Below, piece by piece: positions 13,956 to 22,486 of a DNA stretch of 26,840 nt. The notes under the pieces were generated by a model. That model did not search any database and was not told the DNA's origin. It saw only the letters and a program-made list of their open reading frames with translations. Location of the stretch: positions 1 to 26,840 of the forward strand of contig CAZFYZ010000045.1 of NCBI GenBank assembly GCA_964523735.1, written 5' to 3'. The stretch comes from CAZFYZ01 sp964523735. Its GTDB lineage: Bacteria > Armatimonadota > UBA5829. A program made the position numbers and the translations under genes. Numbering within the stretch: the first letter of the stretch is position 1; each line of letters begins with the position of its first letter.

Positions 13956-14969
13956 TCATTGAGTCGCCGATGCACCAACCGGCGGAGGTGGAAGCGGAAG
14001 ACTGAACTCGTGCTCATCGCCTGTAAGGTAGCTCTTCAGGTGCGGCGAGTAGGTCCTGAACCTGACCGACTTGCCATCAACAGAGAACTCCATGAGGCGA
14101 AGATAGCCGGAGCCGCCTTCTTTGACCATCTGGAAGTTGACAAGTATCTGGTGCACCGTGTTGCCGCTTGCCCCGATACTCGTGAGTCTTCCGGCGCCGT
14201 CATTCAGAACGTGGCCGCAGAGGACAAAGGCAACGTTGGGGTTGGGTGAGACAAGCTTCCGCCACATCTCCTCGCCATCATTCGCGTCCACGGATGGGGG
14301 CTTCATGTAGATGTGCGGGTTCCAATGCTGGTCGGTGCGGGAGCTGTGGTCGTAGCGAGTGTCGTCACTGTACAAGTAAGCGTGGGTAACGATGATTGCC
14401 GATCGCTGCGGGTACTTCTTCAGGACTCTGTCCGCCCATCGGAGGACACCGTTCCTCGGGCCAAACTCAAGCGCTAACACAAGCCAGTCGCGCCCGCCCG
14501 CACTGAACAGATGGTAGCTGTTGTCCAGCTTGTTTCTTTCGTAGACGCCGCCGAACGTGGGCAGTGACCTATAGTTGTTCACAGGGAAGTAGCGACTCAA
14601 AGAAGAGTCAAGCAACCTTGGCTCGCACCGGTAGTAATCGTGATTGCCAGTAACCAGGGCATAGGGAACCACCCCATCGAGCAGCGACAGACTGCGGCGG
14701 GCGTTCTCCCACTCTCTGTCGGAATGACTGTTGGTTATGTCCCCCTCATGGACGACAAACGAAATGCTGCGGCTCTGCACGTTCTCAGCTATCCACTGCG
14801 TCTGGGTGGTGAAGATGTCAGGGTAGTCTTCCGAGTAGTGCTGCGTATCCGGAAGCACTACAAGCGTCCACCCAGTGTCCTCGCCTGATACAGGACTCGC
14901 TGCCGAAGATGGAAGAATCGAGAACGCAAACGCGGCCGTGACTGCCAGGGTAACTCCGATAGTTCGCAA
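13956..14969 (-). CDS. Secreted calcineurin-like metallophosphoesterase
   Basis: A 337-residue protein with an N-terminal signal peptide (hydrophobic ~4-20, cleavage near SSAAS). Motifs are in the usual order: PDTQH (Asp41, His44), GD (Asp77), GNHD (109-111), VTHAY, and GHV in place of the usual GHxH, so the last metal ligand may be altered. The family hydrolyses phosphate esters using two metal ions; the substrate is unknown. TTG 14969 is chosen because GGAGG lies seven bases upstream and the signal peptide then starts at residue 1. The longer frame would run over the tmk promoter. It is divergent to tmk and acts outside the cytoplasm. Confidence 0.88.
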   Translation of the reverse strand: MRTIGVTLAVTAAFAFSILPSSAASPVSGEDTGWTLVVLPDTQHYSEDYPDIFTTQTQWIAENVQSRSISFVVHEGDITNSHSDREWENARRSLSLLDGVVPYALVTGNHDYYRCEPRLLDSSLSRYFPVNNYRSLPTFGGVYERNKLDNSYHLFSAGGRDWLVLALEFGPRNGVLRWADRVLKKYPQRSAIIVTHAYLYSDDTRYDHSSRTDQHWNPHIYMKPPSVDANDGEEMWRKLVSPNPNVAFVLCGHVLNDGAGRLTSIGASGNTVHQILVNFQMVKEGGSGYLRLMEFSVDGKSVRFRTYSPHLKSYLTGDEHEFSLPLPPPPVGASATQ

Positions 14970-15068
14970 TAAACTGCCTCCGATGCCTGAGCTGGTACCA
15001 ATATACACTCTGGATTGAACGCACGCAATGATATTGCTGGCACTGCGGCCAGCTTCTATGGTAAGCCG

Positions 15069-15077
15069 TGGTATAAT
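15069..15077 (+). promoter_or_regulatory. Extended -10 promoter of tmk
   Basis: TGGTATAAT contains a perfect TATAAT with the TG extension and no clear -35. It would start transcription about 40 bases before tmk. Confidence 0.6.
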
Positions 15078-15123
15078 TCTTGGACTCAGACCAACAGTCT
15101 CCGGTGGCAAGACAGCAAGTTCA

Positions 15124-15753
15124 ATGAGAGGCTTCTTCATCACGATCGAGGGCGTCGAGGGCGCCGGCAAGACCTCACTCGCTCAGCTAATCGGCGAGGC
15201 GATTGCGGCAGACGGCGGCGAGGTCGTCATCACATCCGAGCCCGGTGGAGACTACGTCGCCCGAGAGATTCGCAAGCTCCTGTTGGAGTCGGCAAGCACG
15301 ATCTCCGACCGCGCGGAGCTCCTGCTTTTTGAGGCCGCGCGCGCCCAGCACGTGGATACGCTCATTCGCCCGGCGCTGCAGAGAGGCGCGACAGTCATCT
15401 GCGATCGTTTCGGCGATTCCTCGCTCGCCTACCAGGGCTGCGCACGAGGGATCGGCATCGACGCAGTGCGTGAGCTCAACGACTACGCGACTGGCGGGCT
15501 GAAGCCGGACATAACGATCCTGCTGGATGTCTCAGCCAGCACCGGCCTGGAGAGAACCTTGAGACACGACCGCTTGACCGCCGAGGGCATAGCCTTTCAC
15601 CTCGCAGTGAGGGAAGGATTCCTCAAGGTTGCCGATGCCGAGCCCGACCGATTCGTGGTCATCGACGCCTCGCAGGACCAGAACGAGGTCCTCTGCCAAG
15701 CCCTCGCCGCCATCCGCGAAAGAAGGAAAACGAGTCTCCGACGCACGAAGTAA
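15124..15753 (+). CDS. tmk: Thymidylate kinase
   Basis: A 209-residue enzyme phosphorylating dTMP to dTDP. The P-loop is GVEGAGKTS (10-18), followed by EPGG (39-42) and the DRF...S.LAYQG motif starting at 94, with an Arg-containing LID segment (ERTLRHDRL). ATG 15124 is chosen because the P-loop then sits near residue 10, as in the family; the frame runs back to 15028 but passes through the promoter. It begins the tmk - c-di-AMP receptor - holB cluster known from Firmicutes (yaaQ/darA neighbourhood). Confidence 0.96.
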   Translation: MRGFFITIEGVEGAGKTSLAQLIGEAIAADGGEVVITSEPGGDYVAREIRKLLLESASTISDRAELLLFEAARAQHVDTLIRPALQRGATVICDRFGDSSLAYQGCARGIGIDAVRELNDYATGGLKPDITILLDVSASTGLERTLRHDRLTAEGIAFHLAVREGFLKVADAEPDRFVVIDASQDQNEVLCQALAAIRERRKTSLRRTK

Positions 15754-15774
15754 TAGAAAGCACGAGAGAAAGAC

Positions 15775-15851
15775 AATCGCGAAAGCCAGAAAGCTAGAAA
15801 GCCCGAAAGCTCCTGCTCTTCTGGTTTTCTGACTTTCGGGCTTTCGCGATT
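15775..15851. repeat. Inverted repeat containing 8-bp tandem units
   Basis: AATCGCGAAAGCC (15775-15787) pairs with 15839-15851. Inside, four head-to-tail units of the form GAAAGCnn (15781-15812) alternate GAAAGCC/GAAAGCT. One of them (AGCCCGAAAG, 15800-15809) can instead pair with 15833-15842, so two stem choices compete for the same 3' strand. It lies between tmk and the c-di-AMP receptor gene. Confidence 0.75.
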
Positions 15852-15873
15852 AGGTCCCTTCCGGGGGTGATAC

Positions 15874-16203
15874 TTGAAGCTAATCACCGCAATCATCCAC
15901 GAGCGTGACAAACAGAAAGTCAGTGATGCCCTGCTGCAGTCGGGGCACAAGTTCACGAATATCGCCACGACCGGCGGCTTCCTGCGCGACGGCAACTGCA
16001 CGCTATTGATCGGCGCGGAAGACGAGCAGGTGGACGAGATCATCAAGCTCATCGAACAGTACAGCCACGCGCGCGAGCAGTACCTGAACCAGCCGCCGAT
16101 GGACGCGCTCGCGACCGGCGGAATGCTCATGAACCCGGTCAAGGTCACAGTTGGTGGCGCGATTGTCTTCGTCGTGAACGTCGAGAGGTTCGAGCGAGTG
16201 TAG
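15874..16203 (+). CDS. Cyclic di-AMP receptor protein (PstA/DarA family)
   Basis: A 109-residue PII-like protein with the family pattern MKLITAI(I), ATTGGFLRDGNCTLLIG and the C-terminal VGGAIVFVVNVERFERV. Members of this DUF970 family (PstA, DarA, YaaQ) bind c-di-AMP as trimers and are thought to relay the signal; targets remain unclear. The start is TTG 15874, with GGGGGTGA just upstream. Its place between tmk and holB matches the Firmicutes arrangement, which supports the identification. It implies that the organism uses c-di-AMP; no cyclase is in the window. Confidence 0.93.
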   Translation: MKLITAIIHERDKQKVSDALLQSGHKFTNIATTGGFLRDGNCTLLIGAEDEQVDEIIKLIEQYSHAREQYLNQPPMDALATGGMLMNPVKVTVGGAIVFVVNVERFERV

Positions 16204-16221
16204 GACAAACGTATCGGCAAT

Positions 16222-16311
16222 CGTCATTTCGAGCAGCGCGAGAAATCTGCTTTTTCGTCGGTTGCCAGCCAGAATCCGAAAAGCAGATTTCTCACTGCGT
16301 TCGAAATGACG
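16222..16311 (+). repeat. Long inverted repeat (GTCATTTCGA family), copy 1
   Basis: The 5' arm GTCATTTCGAGCAGCGCGAG continues to AAATCTGCTTTTTCG, and the 3' arm begins CGAAAAGCAGATTTC and ends CGAAATGACG. It lies between the c-di-AMP receptor gene and holB. Further copies are at 18665, 22357 and 23971. Confidence 0.9.
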
Positions 16312-16351
16312 GGAGTGTGGGCCTGGCTAGTATGTGCAGGTCGTCTTCAGT

Positions 16352-17443
16352 ATGAGTCACCAGGGGTTCGACAAGATCATAGGCCAGGAGCTTGCCAGGC
16401 GTGTCCTATCCAAGTCTGCGCGAGAGTCGAACCCTACGCACGCCTATTTGTTCCTGGGGCCCGAGGGCACGGGCAAGCTCACCACTGCAGTCGAGTTTGC
16501 AAAGGCGCTGAATTGTCTCTCTCCGGCGGACGGCAACTCCTGCGGAGAATGCGCGATCTGCCACTCGATTGAGCACGGCAACCTGCCGGATGTTCGCATC
16601 TGGTCACCGGACGGCAAGAACACCAAGATCGAGCAGATGCGCGAGATGCGCGAGTTGGCGATTCTGCGGCCCATGCGCGCGAAGTGGAAAGTCAACATCG
16701 TCGAGCAGGGCGATACGATGAACGAGGAGTCCGCGAACTGCATTCTCAAACTGCTTGAGGAGCCGCCGGACTACCTCATTAACATTCTGCTCTTCAGGAA
16801 CGCCGCCGCCGCGCTGCCGACCATCAGGTCCCGCTGTCAGACCGTCCGCTTCACCCAGGTCAGCACAACTGAACTCGTCGACCGGCTGATGGACGACTAC
16901 GGCGTGGGCAACGAAGAAGCCCGGTTTCTGGCCGCCTACTCCCAGGGCTGCCCAGGTAAGGCGATCCGCTTGATCGGAGACACCGAGTTCTTCGGCAGAC
17001 GCGACGCAATCGCCGGCGTTGCCGCGGCGGCATCAAGCAAGGCCAAACGCTGGAGCGCTCTGAGGCTTGCTGAGGCCCTCCGCGCATCAGGCTCCGCTGC
17101 TGCCACCGCCGATGACGAATCAGTCGACGACGAAGAGCCAGAGCAGCCAGCTGCAGACAAGTCCAAGAAGGCTCGCAAAGGACAGCGAGACGCAACCCTC
17201 GAGGCACTCGATATTCTGCTGGTCTGGTATCGTGATCTTCTGGCGACTCGCCTCCAGGGCCCCGACGCGGCGCTTGTGAATGTCGATCGTGCCGACGAGA
17301 TCTCGGCGCAATCAGCCGCCTACCCTCATGCCGGGCGCCTGCTCACGGCCGCGGACGCGATCTCCGAAGCCCGCCGCGCCGTCCTCGGCAACGCTAACCC
17401 TCAGATTGTCACCGAAGCCTTGATGATGCGCCTGACGTCGTAA
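16352..17443 (+). CDS. holB: DNA polymerase III delta' subunit
   Basis: A 363-residue clamp-loader subunit. The P-loop-like GPEGTGKLT is at 36-44. Four zinc-binding cysteines at 55, 64, 67 and 70 have the same 9-3-3 spacing as the known delta' zinc module. LKLLEEPP and the sensor RSRC follow. Residues ~250-280 form an acidic then basic low-complexity linker (ADDESVDDEEPEQ, KKARKGQR) before the C-terminal collar domain, longer than usual. ATG 16352 is preferred (MSHQGFDKIIGQ matches the family opening); GTG 16334 is also in frame. Last gene of the tmk cluster. Confidence 0.93.
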   Translation: MSHQGFDKIIGQELARRVLSKSARESNPTHAYLFLGPEGTGKLTTAVEFAKALNCLSPADGNSCGECAICHSIEHGNLPDVRIWSPDGKNTKIEQMREMRELAILRPMRAKWKVNIVEQGDTMNEESANCILKLLEEPPDYLINILLFRNAAAALPTIRSRCQTVRFTQVSTTELVDRLMDDYGVGNEEARFLAAYSQGCPGKAIRLIGDTEFFGRRDAIAGVAAAASSKAKRWSALRLAEALRASGSAAATADDESVDDEEPEQPAADKSKKARKGQRDATLEALDILLVWYRDLLATRLQGPDAALVNVDRADEISAQSAAYPHAGRLLTAADAISEARRAVLGNANPQIVTEALMMRLTS

Positions 17444-17563
17444 TATGGATTGCGGCGATTCATCTACGGCTCCGCCTCCCCCGTCGAGGAACACCCCCAT
17501 GCACGCGAACGTATAGTAACTGGATGATGCGTCCCGCGCGAAAGGCGAGCACTGGGGTAAGAC

Positions 17564-18589
17564 ATGACCAGATACTTGGTGGGTATGCTCCTGATATCCG
17601 CTTTAGTCGGAGCGATTGCAATGACTCAGCAGAAACATGACGAACCTGAGATGGTTCGCATCTATGACGCAGCCACTGGCAAGATAGAGAGCGTACCCGT
17701 CGTTCGAAAGACGGACGAGCAGTGGAAAGCCCAACTAACTCCCGAGCAATACGAGGTCACGCGTCTGAAAGGCACCGAGCGCCCGGGCTCAGGCACGTGT
17801 GGTGTCCCGATCGAGGGCCAACCAGGCATACTTCAGTGCGTATGCTGCGGCACTGATCTTTTCAAGTATGAGCACAAGTACGAGTCAGGCACCGGCTGGC
17901 CGAGCTTCTGGGAGCCGGTTTCTGATCTTAACGTGCACACGGAGATCGATGAGAGCCACGGTATGATCCGCACTGAGGTCACCTGCGCCAGGTGCGGCGC
18001 TCACCTCGGCCATGTGTTCGATGATGGCCCTCCACCAACCGGCAAGCGCTACTGCATGAATGCGGTCGCTCTCAAGCTCGTCGAGGTAAAGCCCCAGCCA
18101 AAGAATGAGACTGCCACATTCGCTGCCGGGTGCTTCTGGGGCGTCGAATCGGCGTTCAGGGGGCTCATCGGCAAGGGAGTGGTCTCTACCCAGGTCGGCT
18201 ACACCGGCGGCCACACTGAGAACCCTACCTACCAGCAGGTATGCTCGCATACGACCGGCCATGCTGAAGCAGTCGAGGTGACCTTCGACCCGACCAAGAT
18301 CAGCTACGAGAAGCTGCTGTCGGTGTTCTGGAGCATTCACGATCCAACTACGCCCAACCGCCAGGGGCCGGACATCGGCTCCAACTACCGCTCGGCCATC
18401 TTCTACCATTCCGCCGAGCAGAAGAAAGCAGCCGAGGGGTCCAAGGCGGAGCTTGGCAAGTCAGGCAAGTTCAGGAACCCGATCGTCACCGAGATCACCG
18501 AGGCCACTAAGTTCTGGCCCGCCGAGGACTACCACCAGCAGTATTCCGAGAAGAGGGGCATCGAACCCACCTGCCATGTTCCGGAGTAG
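17564..18589 (+). CDS. msrBA: Peptide methionine sulfoxide reductase, MsrB-MsrA fusion, exported
   Basis: A 341-residue two-domain repair enzyme for oxidised methionine. A hydrophobic N-terminus (~4-20) suggests export or membrane anchoring. The MsrB domain (~50-172) has two zinc CxxC pairs (Cys92/95 and Cys141/144), SGTGWPSF and the catalytic Cys164 in RYCMN; it reduces the R form. The MsrA domain (~183-341) has the catalytic Cys190 in GCFWGVE; it reduces the S form. The order is B then A, the reverse of the common MsrA-MsrB fusion. ATG 17564 has GGGGT upstream. With the nearby peroxiredoxin it points to oxidative-stress defence, here probably on the envelope side. Confidence 0.94.
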   Translation: MTRYLVGMLLISALVGAIAMTQQKHDEPEMVRIYDAATGKIESVPVVRKTDEQWKAQLTPEQYEVTRLKGTERPGSGTCGVPIEGQPGILQCVCCGTDLFKYEHKYESGTGWPSFWEPVSDLNVHTEIDESHGMIRTEVTCARCGAHLGHVFDDGPPPTGKRYCMNAVALKLVEVKPQPKNETATFAAGCFWGVESAFRGLIGKGVVSTQVGYTGGHTENPTYQQVCSHTTGHAEAVEVTFDPTKISYEKLLSVFWSIHDPTTPNRQGPDIGSNYRSAIFYHSAEQKKAAEGSKAELGKSGKFRNPIVTEITEATKFWPAEDYHQQYSEKRGIEPTCHVPE

Positions 18590-18664
18590 GCGTTGTGAGC
18601 ATCGCGAGTGTAGGGGCGACAGTCCCCAAAAACTCTGGCCACATGAGTTCAGTCATCTGTACAC

Positions 18665-18759
18665 GTCACTTCGAGCAGGGCGAGAGATCTGCTTTGGACA
18701 GCGCCCTCAACTCTCCCTCCCGGCTGGCAGAGCAGATTTCTCACTGCGTTCGAAATGAC
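18665..18759 (+). repeat. Long inverted repeat (GTCATTTCGA family), copy 2
   Basis: The 5' arm starts GTCACTTCGAGCAGGGCGAG. The 28-base 3' arm, from GCAGATTTCTCACTG to CGAAATGAC, is identical to the other copies. The middle is unique. It lies between msrBA and the promoter of the DUF3795 gene. Confidence 0.9.
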
Positions 18760-18796
18760 ATTCCCAAAGACTGCGCTCTCTTCTCGCCCGCACCCC

Positions 18797-18825
18797 TTGA
18801 CACGCAAACACATGTTCGCTACAAT
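18797..18825 (+). promoter_or_regulatory. Promoter of the DUF3795 gene
   Basis: TTGACA (18797-18802), a 17-base spacer and TACAAT (18820-18825) form one of the best sigma-70 matches in the window. It gives a leader of about 33 bases with GGAGG before the start. Confidence 0.8.
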
Positions 18826-18864
18826 ACTCCCTGACAGGTAGACTGGTTAGATAGGAGGACAATG

Positions 18865-19192
18865 ATGGGAAAGATGCTTGGAGCCTGCGGGCTCGATTGC
18901 GGTGAGTGCGGAGCCTACAAAGCAACACGGGCGAATGACGCGGCGGCCATTGCACAGGTAGCTCAGGACTGGTCAAAGGAGTACAGTGCGGACATCAAGC
19001 CGGAGTTCGTCTGGTGCGACGGATGCACCTCAGATAGCCCGCGCAAGTGCGGCCACTGCGCCGAATGCGACATCCGTGAGTGTGTCGTCAGCCGTGGCCT
19101 CGCCAACTGCGCCGGCTGCGCTGACTACGGCTGCGAGAAGATCGCCAGGTTCTTCGAGTCGGTCCCGTGTGCCAAGGGTCGGCTGGACGAGG

Positions 19193-19212
<20 letters not shown>
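18865..19212 (+). CDS. Cysteine-rich DUF3795-type protein
   Basis: A 115-residue protein with 13 cysteines, beginning ACGLDCGECGAY, the opening typical of DUF3795 proteins, followed by WCDGC, CGHCAEC and NCAGC clusters. Probably it binds zinc or iron-sulfur centres; the function of the family is not known. ATG 18865 is preferred over ATG 18862 because GGAGG then sits six bases upstream instead of three. It has its own strong promoter. Its 3' end overlaps the convergent pdhB gene by 20 bases. Confidence 0.85.
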
Positions 19213-20178
<966 letters not shown>

Positions 20179-20188
<10 letters not shown>

Positions 20189-21165
20189 GGCTCCACCTCC
20201 TGATCGCTGTTGACATACACCCCCTCAGTCAGCGTGTCGAGCGGAGGCAGCGGCGAGGCCTCCGCGAACTCGACCGCCTCCTCAACAACATGGGCGCATT
20301 CGGCATGGATGGCTTCAACAGCCTCTTGATCAAGCGTGCCCTCTGCTATCAGCAGAGCCCCATAGTTCTCGATGGGATCGCGCTTGCGCCATTCTTCGAC
20401 TTCTTCCCTGGTCCGATACTGCGCCGGGTCTGACATCGAATGCCCGCGGAAGCGATAGGTAATAGCCTCCACAAATATCGGCCGCTTCTCCTCACGGACC
20501 GATTTGATGGTACGTTCAGCCATCTCTATCACCGCCGGAAGGTCCATGCCGTTCACGGACTCGACCTGCATCGCGTAGCACTGTGCGCGACGGTAGAGGT
20601 TGGGCACTGCGGACGCTCTTCCCACGGCAGTCCCCATGCCGTAGTGGTTATTCTCGCAGATGAACAGGATCGGCAGGTTCCAGAGCGAGGCGAGATTCAG
20701 GGTCTCGTGGAATGAGCCCTCGTTGACCGCGCCGTCTCCGAAGAAGCACAAGCAGACCGCGTTCTCCTCGCGATAGTTGATCGCGAAGCCCACCCCCGCG
20801 GCAATCGGAAGCCCGCCGCCGACTATTGCCGTGCCTCCGAGGAAGCGCTTGGCCTTGTTGAAGAGGTGCATCGACCCGCCTCTGCCGCGCGAGAGGCCGT
20901 CTACCTTGCCCATCAGCTCCGCCATAACGTGCTTGGGGTCGGCGCATCGGGCGAGGGCTTGACCGTGTTCACGATATGCGCCGACCACGTAGTCCCGCGG
21001 CTCCAGAGGCCACATGAACCCGCTTGCGACTGCCTCCTGACCCGTATAGAGGTGCAGGAATCCGCCGATCTTACGATGCTCGTAGAGCTCATGCGCCTTG
21101 TCCTCGAACAGACGCATCAACACCATCTCGCGATAGAGTGCAATCTTGTCGTCCCGGGAAAGCAA
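20179..21165 (-). CDS. pdhA: 2-oxo acid (pyruvate) dehydrogenase E1 component, alpha subunit
   Basis: A 328-residue subunit with the thiamine diphosphate motif from GDGAVNEG (143) to ENN (171-173), the YREHGQ segment and the phosphorylation-loop-like RGRGGSMH. It pairs with the beta subunit encoded directly downstream. TTG 21165 is chosen because AGGAGG ends five bases before it; the frame extends to TTG 21180, but that codon lies before the ribosome binding site. No strong promoter was found in the 230 bases upstream, so it may be read through from lipA. Confidence 0.93.
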
Positions 21166-21366
21166 TATGTCCTCCTGCAATCAGCCTCATCAGAGGCCGC
21201 AACAGGGGATTACCCAGAACAGGCAGAATCTATGCGTGCGAGGGGTCGGAGCAGTTGACCTTGTTGGCGTTGTACCACGGCGGATGAGACCTCCGATTGG
21301 CGTTATTTCGGGACACCCTGTCCTGAAACCCGTGAGGGAATCCACGAAGCGAAGTATGATTGCACC

Positions 21367-21408
21367 GGTTGAGGGGTTGGTTTGGACCGGTTTGCCTAGC
21401 CCTCAACC
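21367..21408 (-). terminator. Hairpin over the lipA stop codon
   Basis: GGTTGAGGG (21367-21375) pairs perfectly with CCCTCAACC (21400-21408). The lipA stop at 21396-21398 lies in the loop. No U-tract follows, so it is more likely an RNA-stabilising or weak attenuating hairpin between lipA and pdhA than a full terminator. Confidence 0.4.
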
Positions 21409-22253
21409 GATTCGGCCGCGTGATAAGAACTGCGTACCAACGGGCCACTCTGTACATACCCAAAACCAAGCTCGGTACCAATCTCGTGGAGTTCAGAAAA
21501 CTCATCCGGAGTGTAGTAGCGGTCTATGGGGGCGTGCTCGTTTGACGGGGCAAGGTATTGGCCTATCGTGAGAATGTCGCAGCCGGCCTCTCGCAGGTCG
21601 CGCATTGTCTGCACGACCTCGTCCCAAGTCTCCCCTACCCCAACCATGATTCCGGACTTCGTGCGCATGGTGTTAGGGTCACCGACCTCTTTCGCCACAC
21701 GCAGCAGTTCCAGCGAGCGCGGGTAGATCGCCTGCGGTCTTATGAGGGGGTACATCCGCTGGACAGTCTCGATGTTGTGGTTGAGTATCTCCGGCGCGGC
21801 GTCTACAACCAGCCGCAGCGCTTCCCAATCGCCGCCGAAGTCGGGAATCAACACCTCGACCGTGCAGCCGGTGAGCTTCTCATGGATCTCTCGAATGGTC
21901 GCGGCGAAGATCCCAGCTCCGCCATCGGGCAGATCATCACGGGTGACGCTGGTGACGACGGCGTGCTTCAGCTTCAGATGGGCAACCGCTTCGGCGACTC
22001 TGCGCGGCTCGTCTTGATCGGCAGGCAGTGGCTTGCCGTGATCAACCGCGCAGAACCTGCAGTTGCGGGTGCAGGTGTTGCCGAGGATCATAAACGTGGC
22101 CGTGCGCTCGCGCCAGCACTCACCGATGTTGGGGCAGTTGGCGCTCTGGCAGACGGTATGCAGCCTCGCCGAATCGACTAGCTTCTTGACTTCTTCGTAG
22201 TTGGCCCCGGAGGGGGACTTGGCTTTCAGCCAGGGGGGTCTTGCGGGTGGCAC
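21396..22253 (-). CDS. lipA: Lipoyl synthase
   Basis: A 285-residue radical SAM enzyme that inserts two sulfurs into protein-bound octanoyl groups. Auxiliary cluster cysteines are 35, 40 and 46 (CQSANCPNIGEC), radical SAM cysteines are 61, 65 and 68 (CTRNCRFC), and the C-terminal RSSYHA carries the serine ligand. It starts at GTG 22253, leading into the typical PPWLKAKSP. It lies upstream of pdhA and pdhB on the same strand, fitting a supply of lipoyl cofactor to the dehydrogenase complex. lipB/lipM is not in the window. Confidence 0.96.
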   Translation of the reverse strand: MPPARPPWLKAKSPSGANYEEVKKLVDSARLHTVCQSANCPNIGECWRERTATFMILGNTCTRNCRFCAVDHGKPLPADQDEPRRVAEAVAHLKLKHAVVTSVTRDDLPDGGAGIFAATIREIHEKLTGCTVEVLIPDFGGDWEALRLVVDAAPEILNHNIETVQRMYPLIRPQAIYPRSLELLRVAKEVGDPNTMRTKSGIMVGVGETWDEVVQTMRDLREAGCDILTIGQYLAPSNEHAPIDRYYTPDEFSELHEIGTELGFGYVQSGPLVRSSYHAAESVEG

Positions 22254-22290
22254 TTGCTGTTTAGGTCCTTCCTATGCGTGTTCCGAGTCT

Positions 22291-22299
22291 ATTCTAGCA
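22291..22299 (-). promoter_or_regulatory. Extended -10 promoter of lipA
   Basis: The minus strand reads TGCTAGAAT, a TG-extended -10 box, about 38 bases before the lipA GTG. The -35 region is weak. Confidence 0.5.
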
Positions 22300-22356
22300 T
22301 ATCGCCCGGATCACTTGCCATCTCACGCACTCCCGTAAGAGCTGCATCTTCCAAGA

Positions 22357-22441
22357 GTCATTTCGAGCAGGGCGAGAGATCTGCCTTTCGCTGGATCGGA
22401 CAAAGCCCCAAAAGCAGATTTCTCACTGCGTTCGAAATGAC
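22357..22441 (+). repeat. Long inverted repeat (GTCATTTCGA family), copy 3
   Basis: The 5' arm is GTCATTTCGAGCAGGGCGAG and on to ATCTGC; the 3' arm is identical to the other copies. It lies between serS and lipA. A half copy of the double-hairpin element follows at 22454. Confidence 0.9.
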
Positions 22442-22453
22442 GAGGCGGATCCC

Positions 22454-22476
22454 GGGGCTCGGAGAGCCCTGCTACA
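22454..22476 (+). repeat. Half copy of the double-hairpin element
   Basis: GGGGCTC-GGA-GAGCCCT followed by GCTACA matches one hairpin plus the right outer arm of the element at 2733-2780. Confidence 0.6.
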
Positions 22477-22486
22477 GCGGCGTGGT

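Noticed and set aside
15781..15812. CRISPR-like array
   Set aside because: The units are only 8 bases with no spacers. The 22-base units at 24123 also lack spacer structure, and no cas gene is present.
21230..21505. Minus-strand open frame between lipA and pdhA
   Set aside because: It overlaps lipA in another frame and shows no ribosome binding site or recognisable domain.
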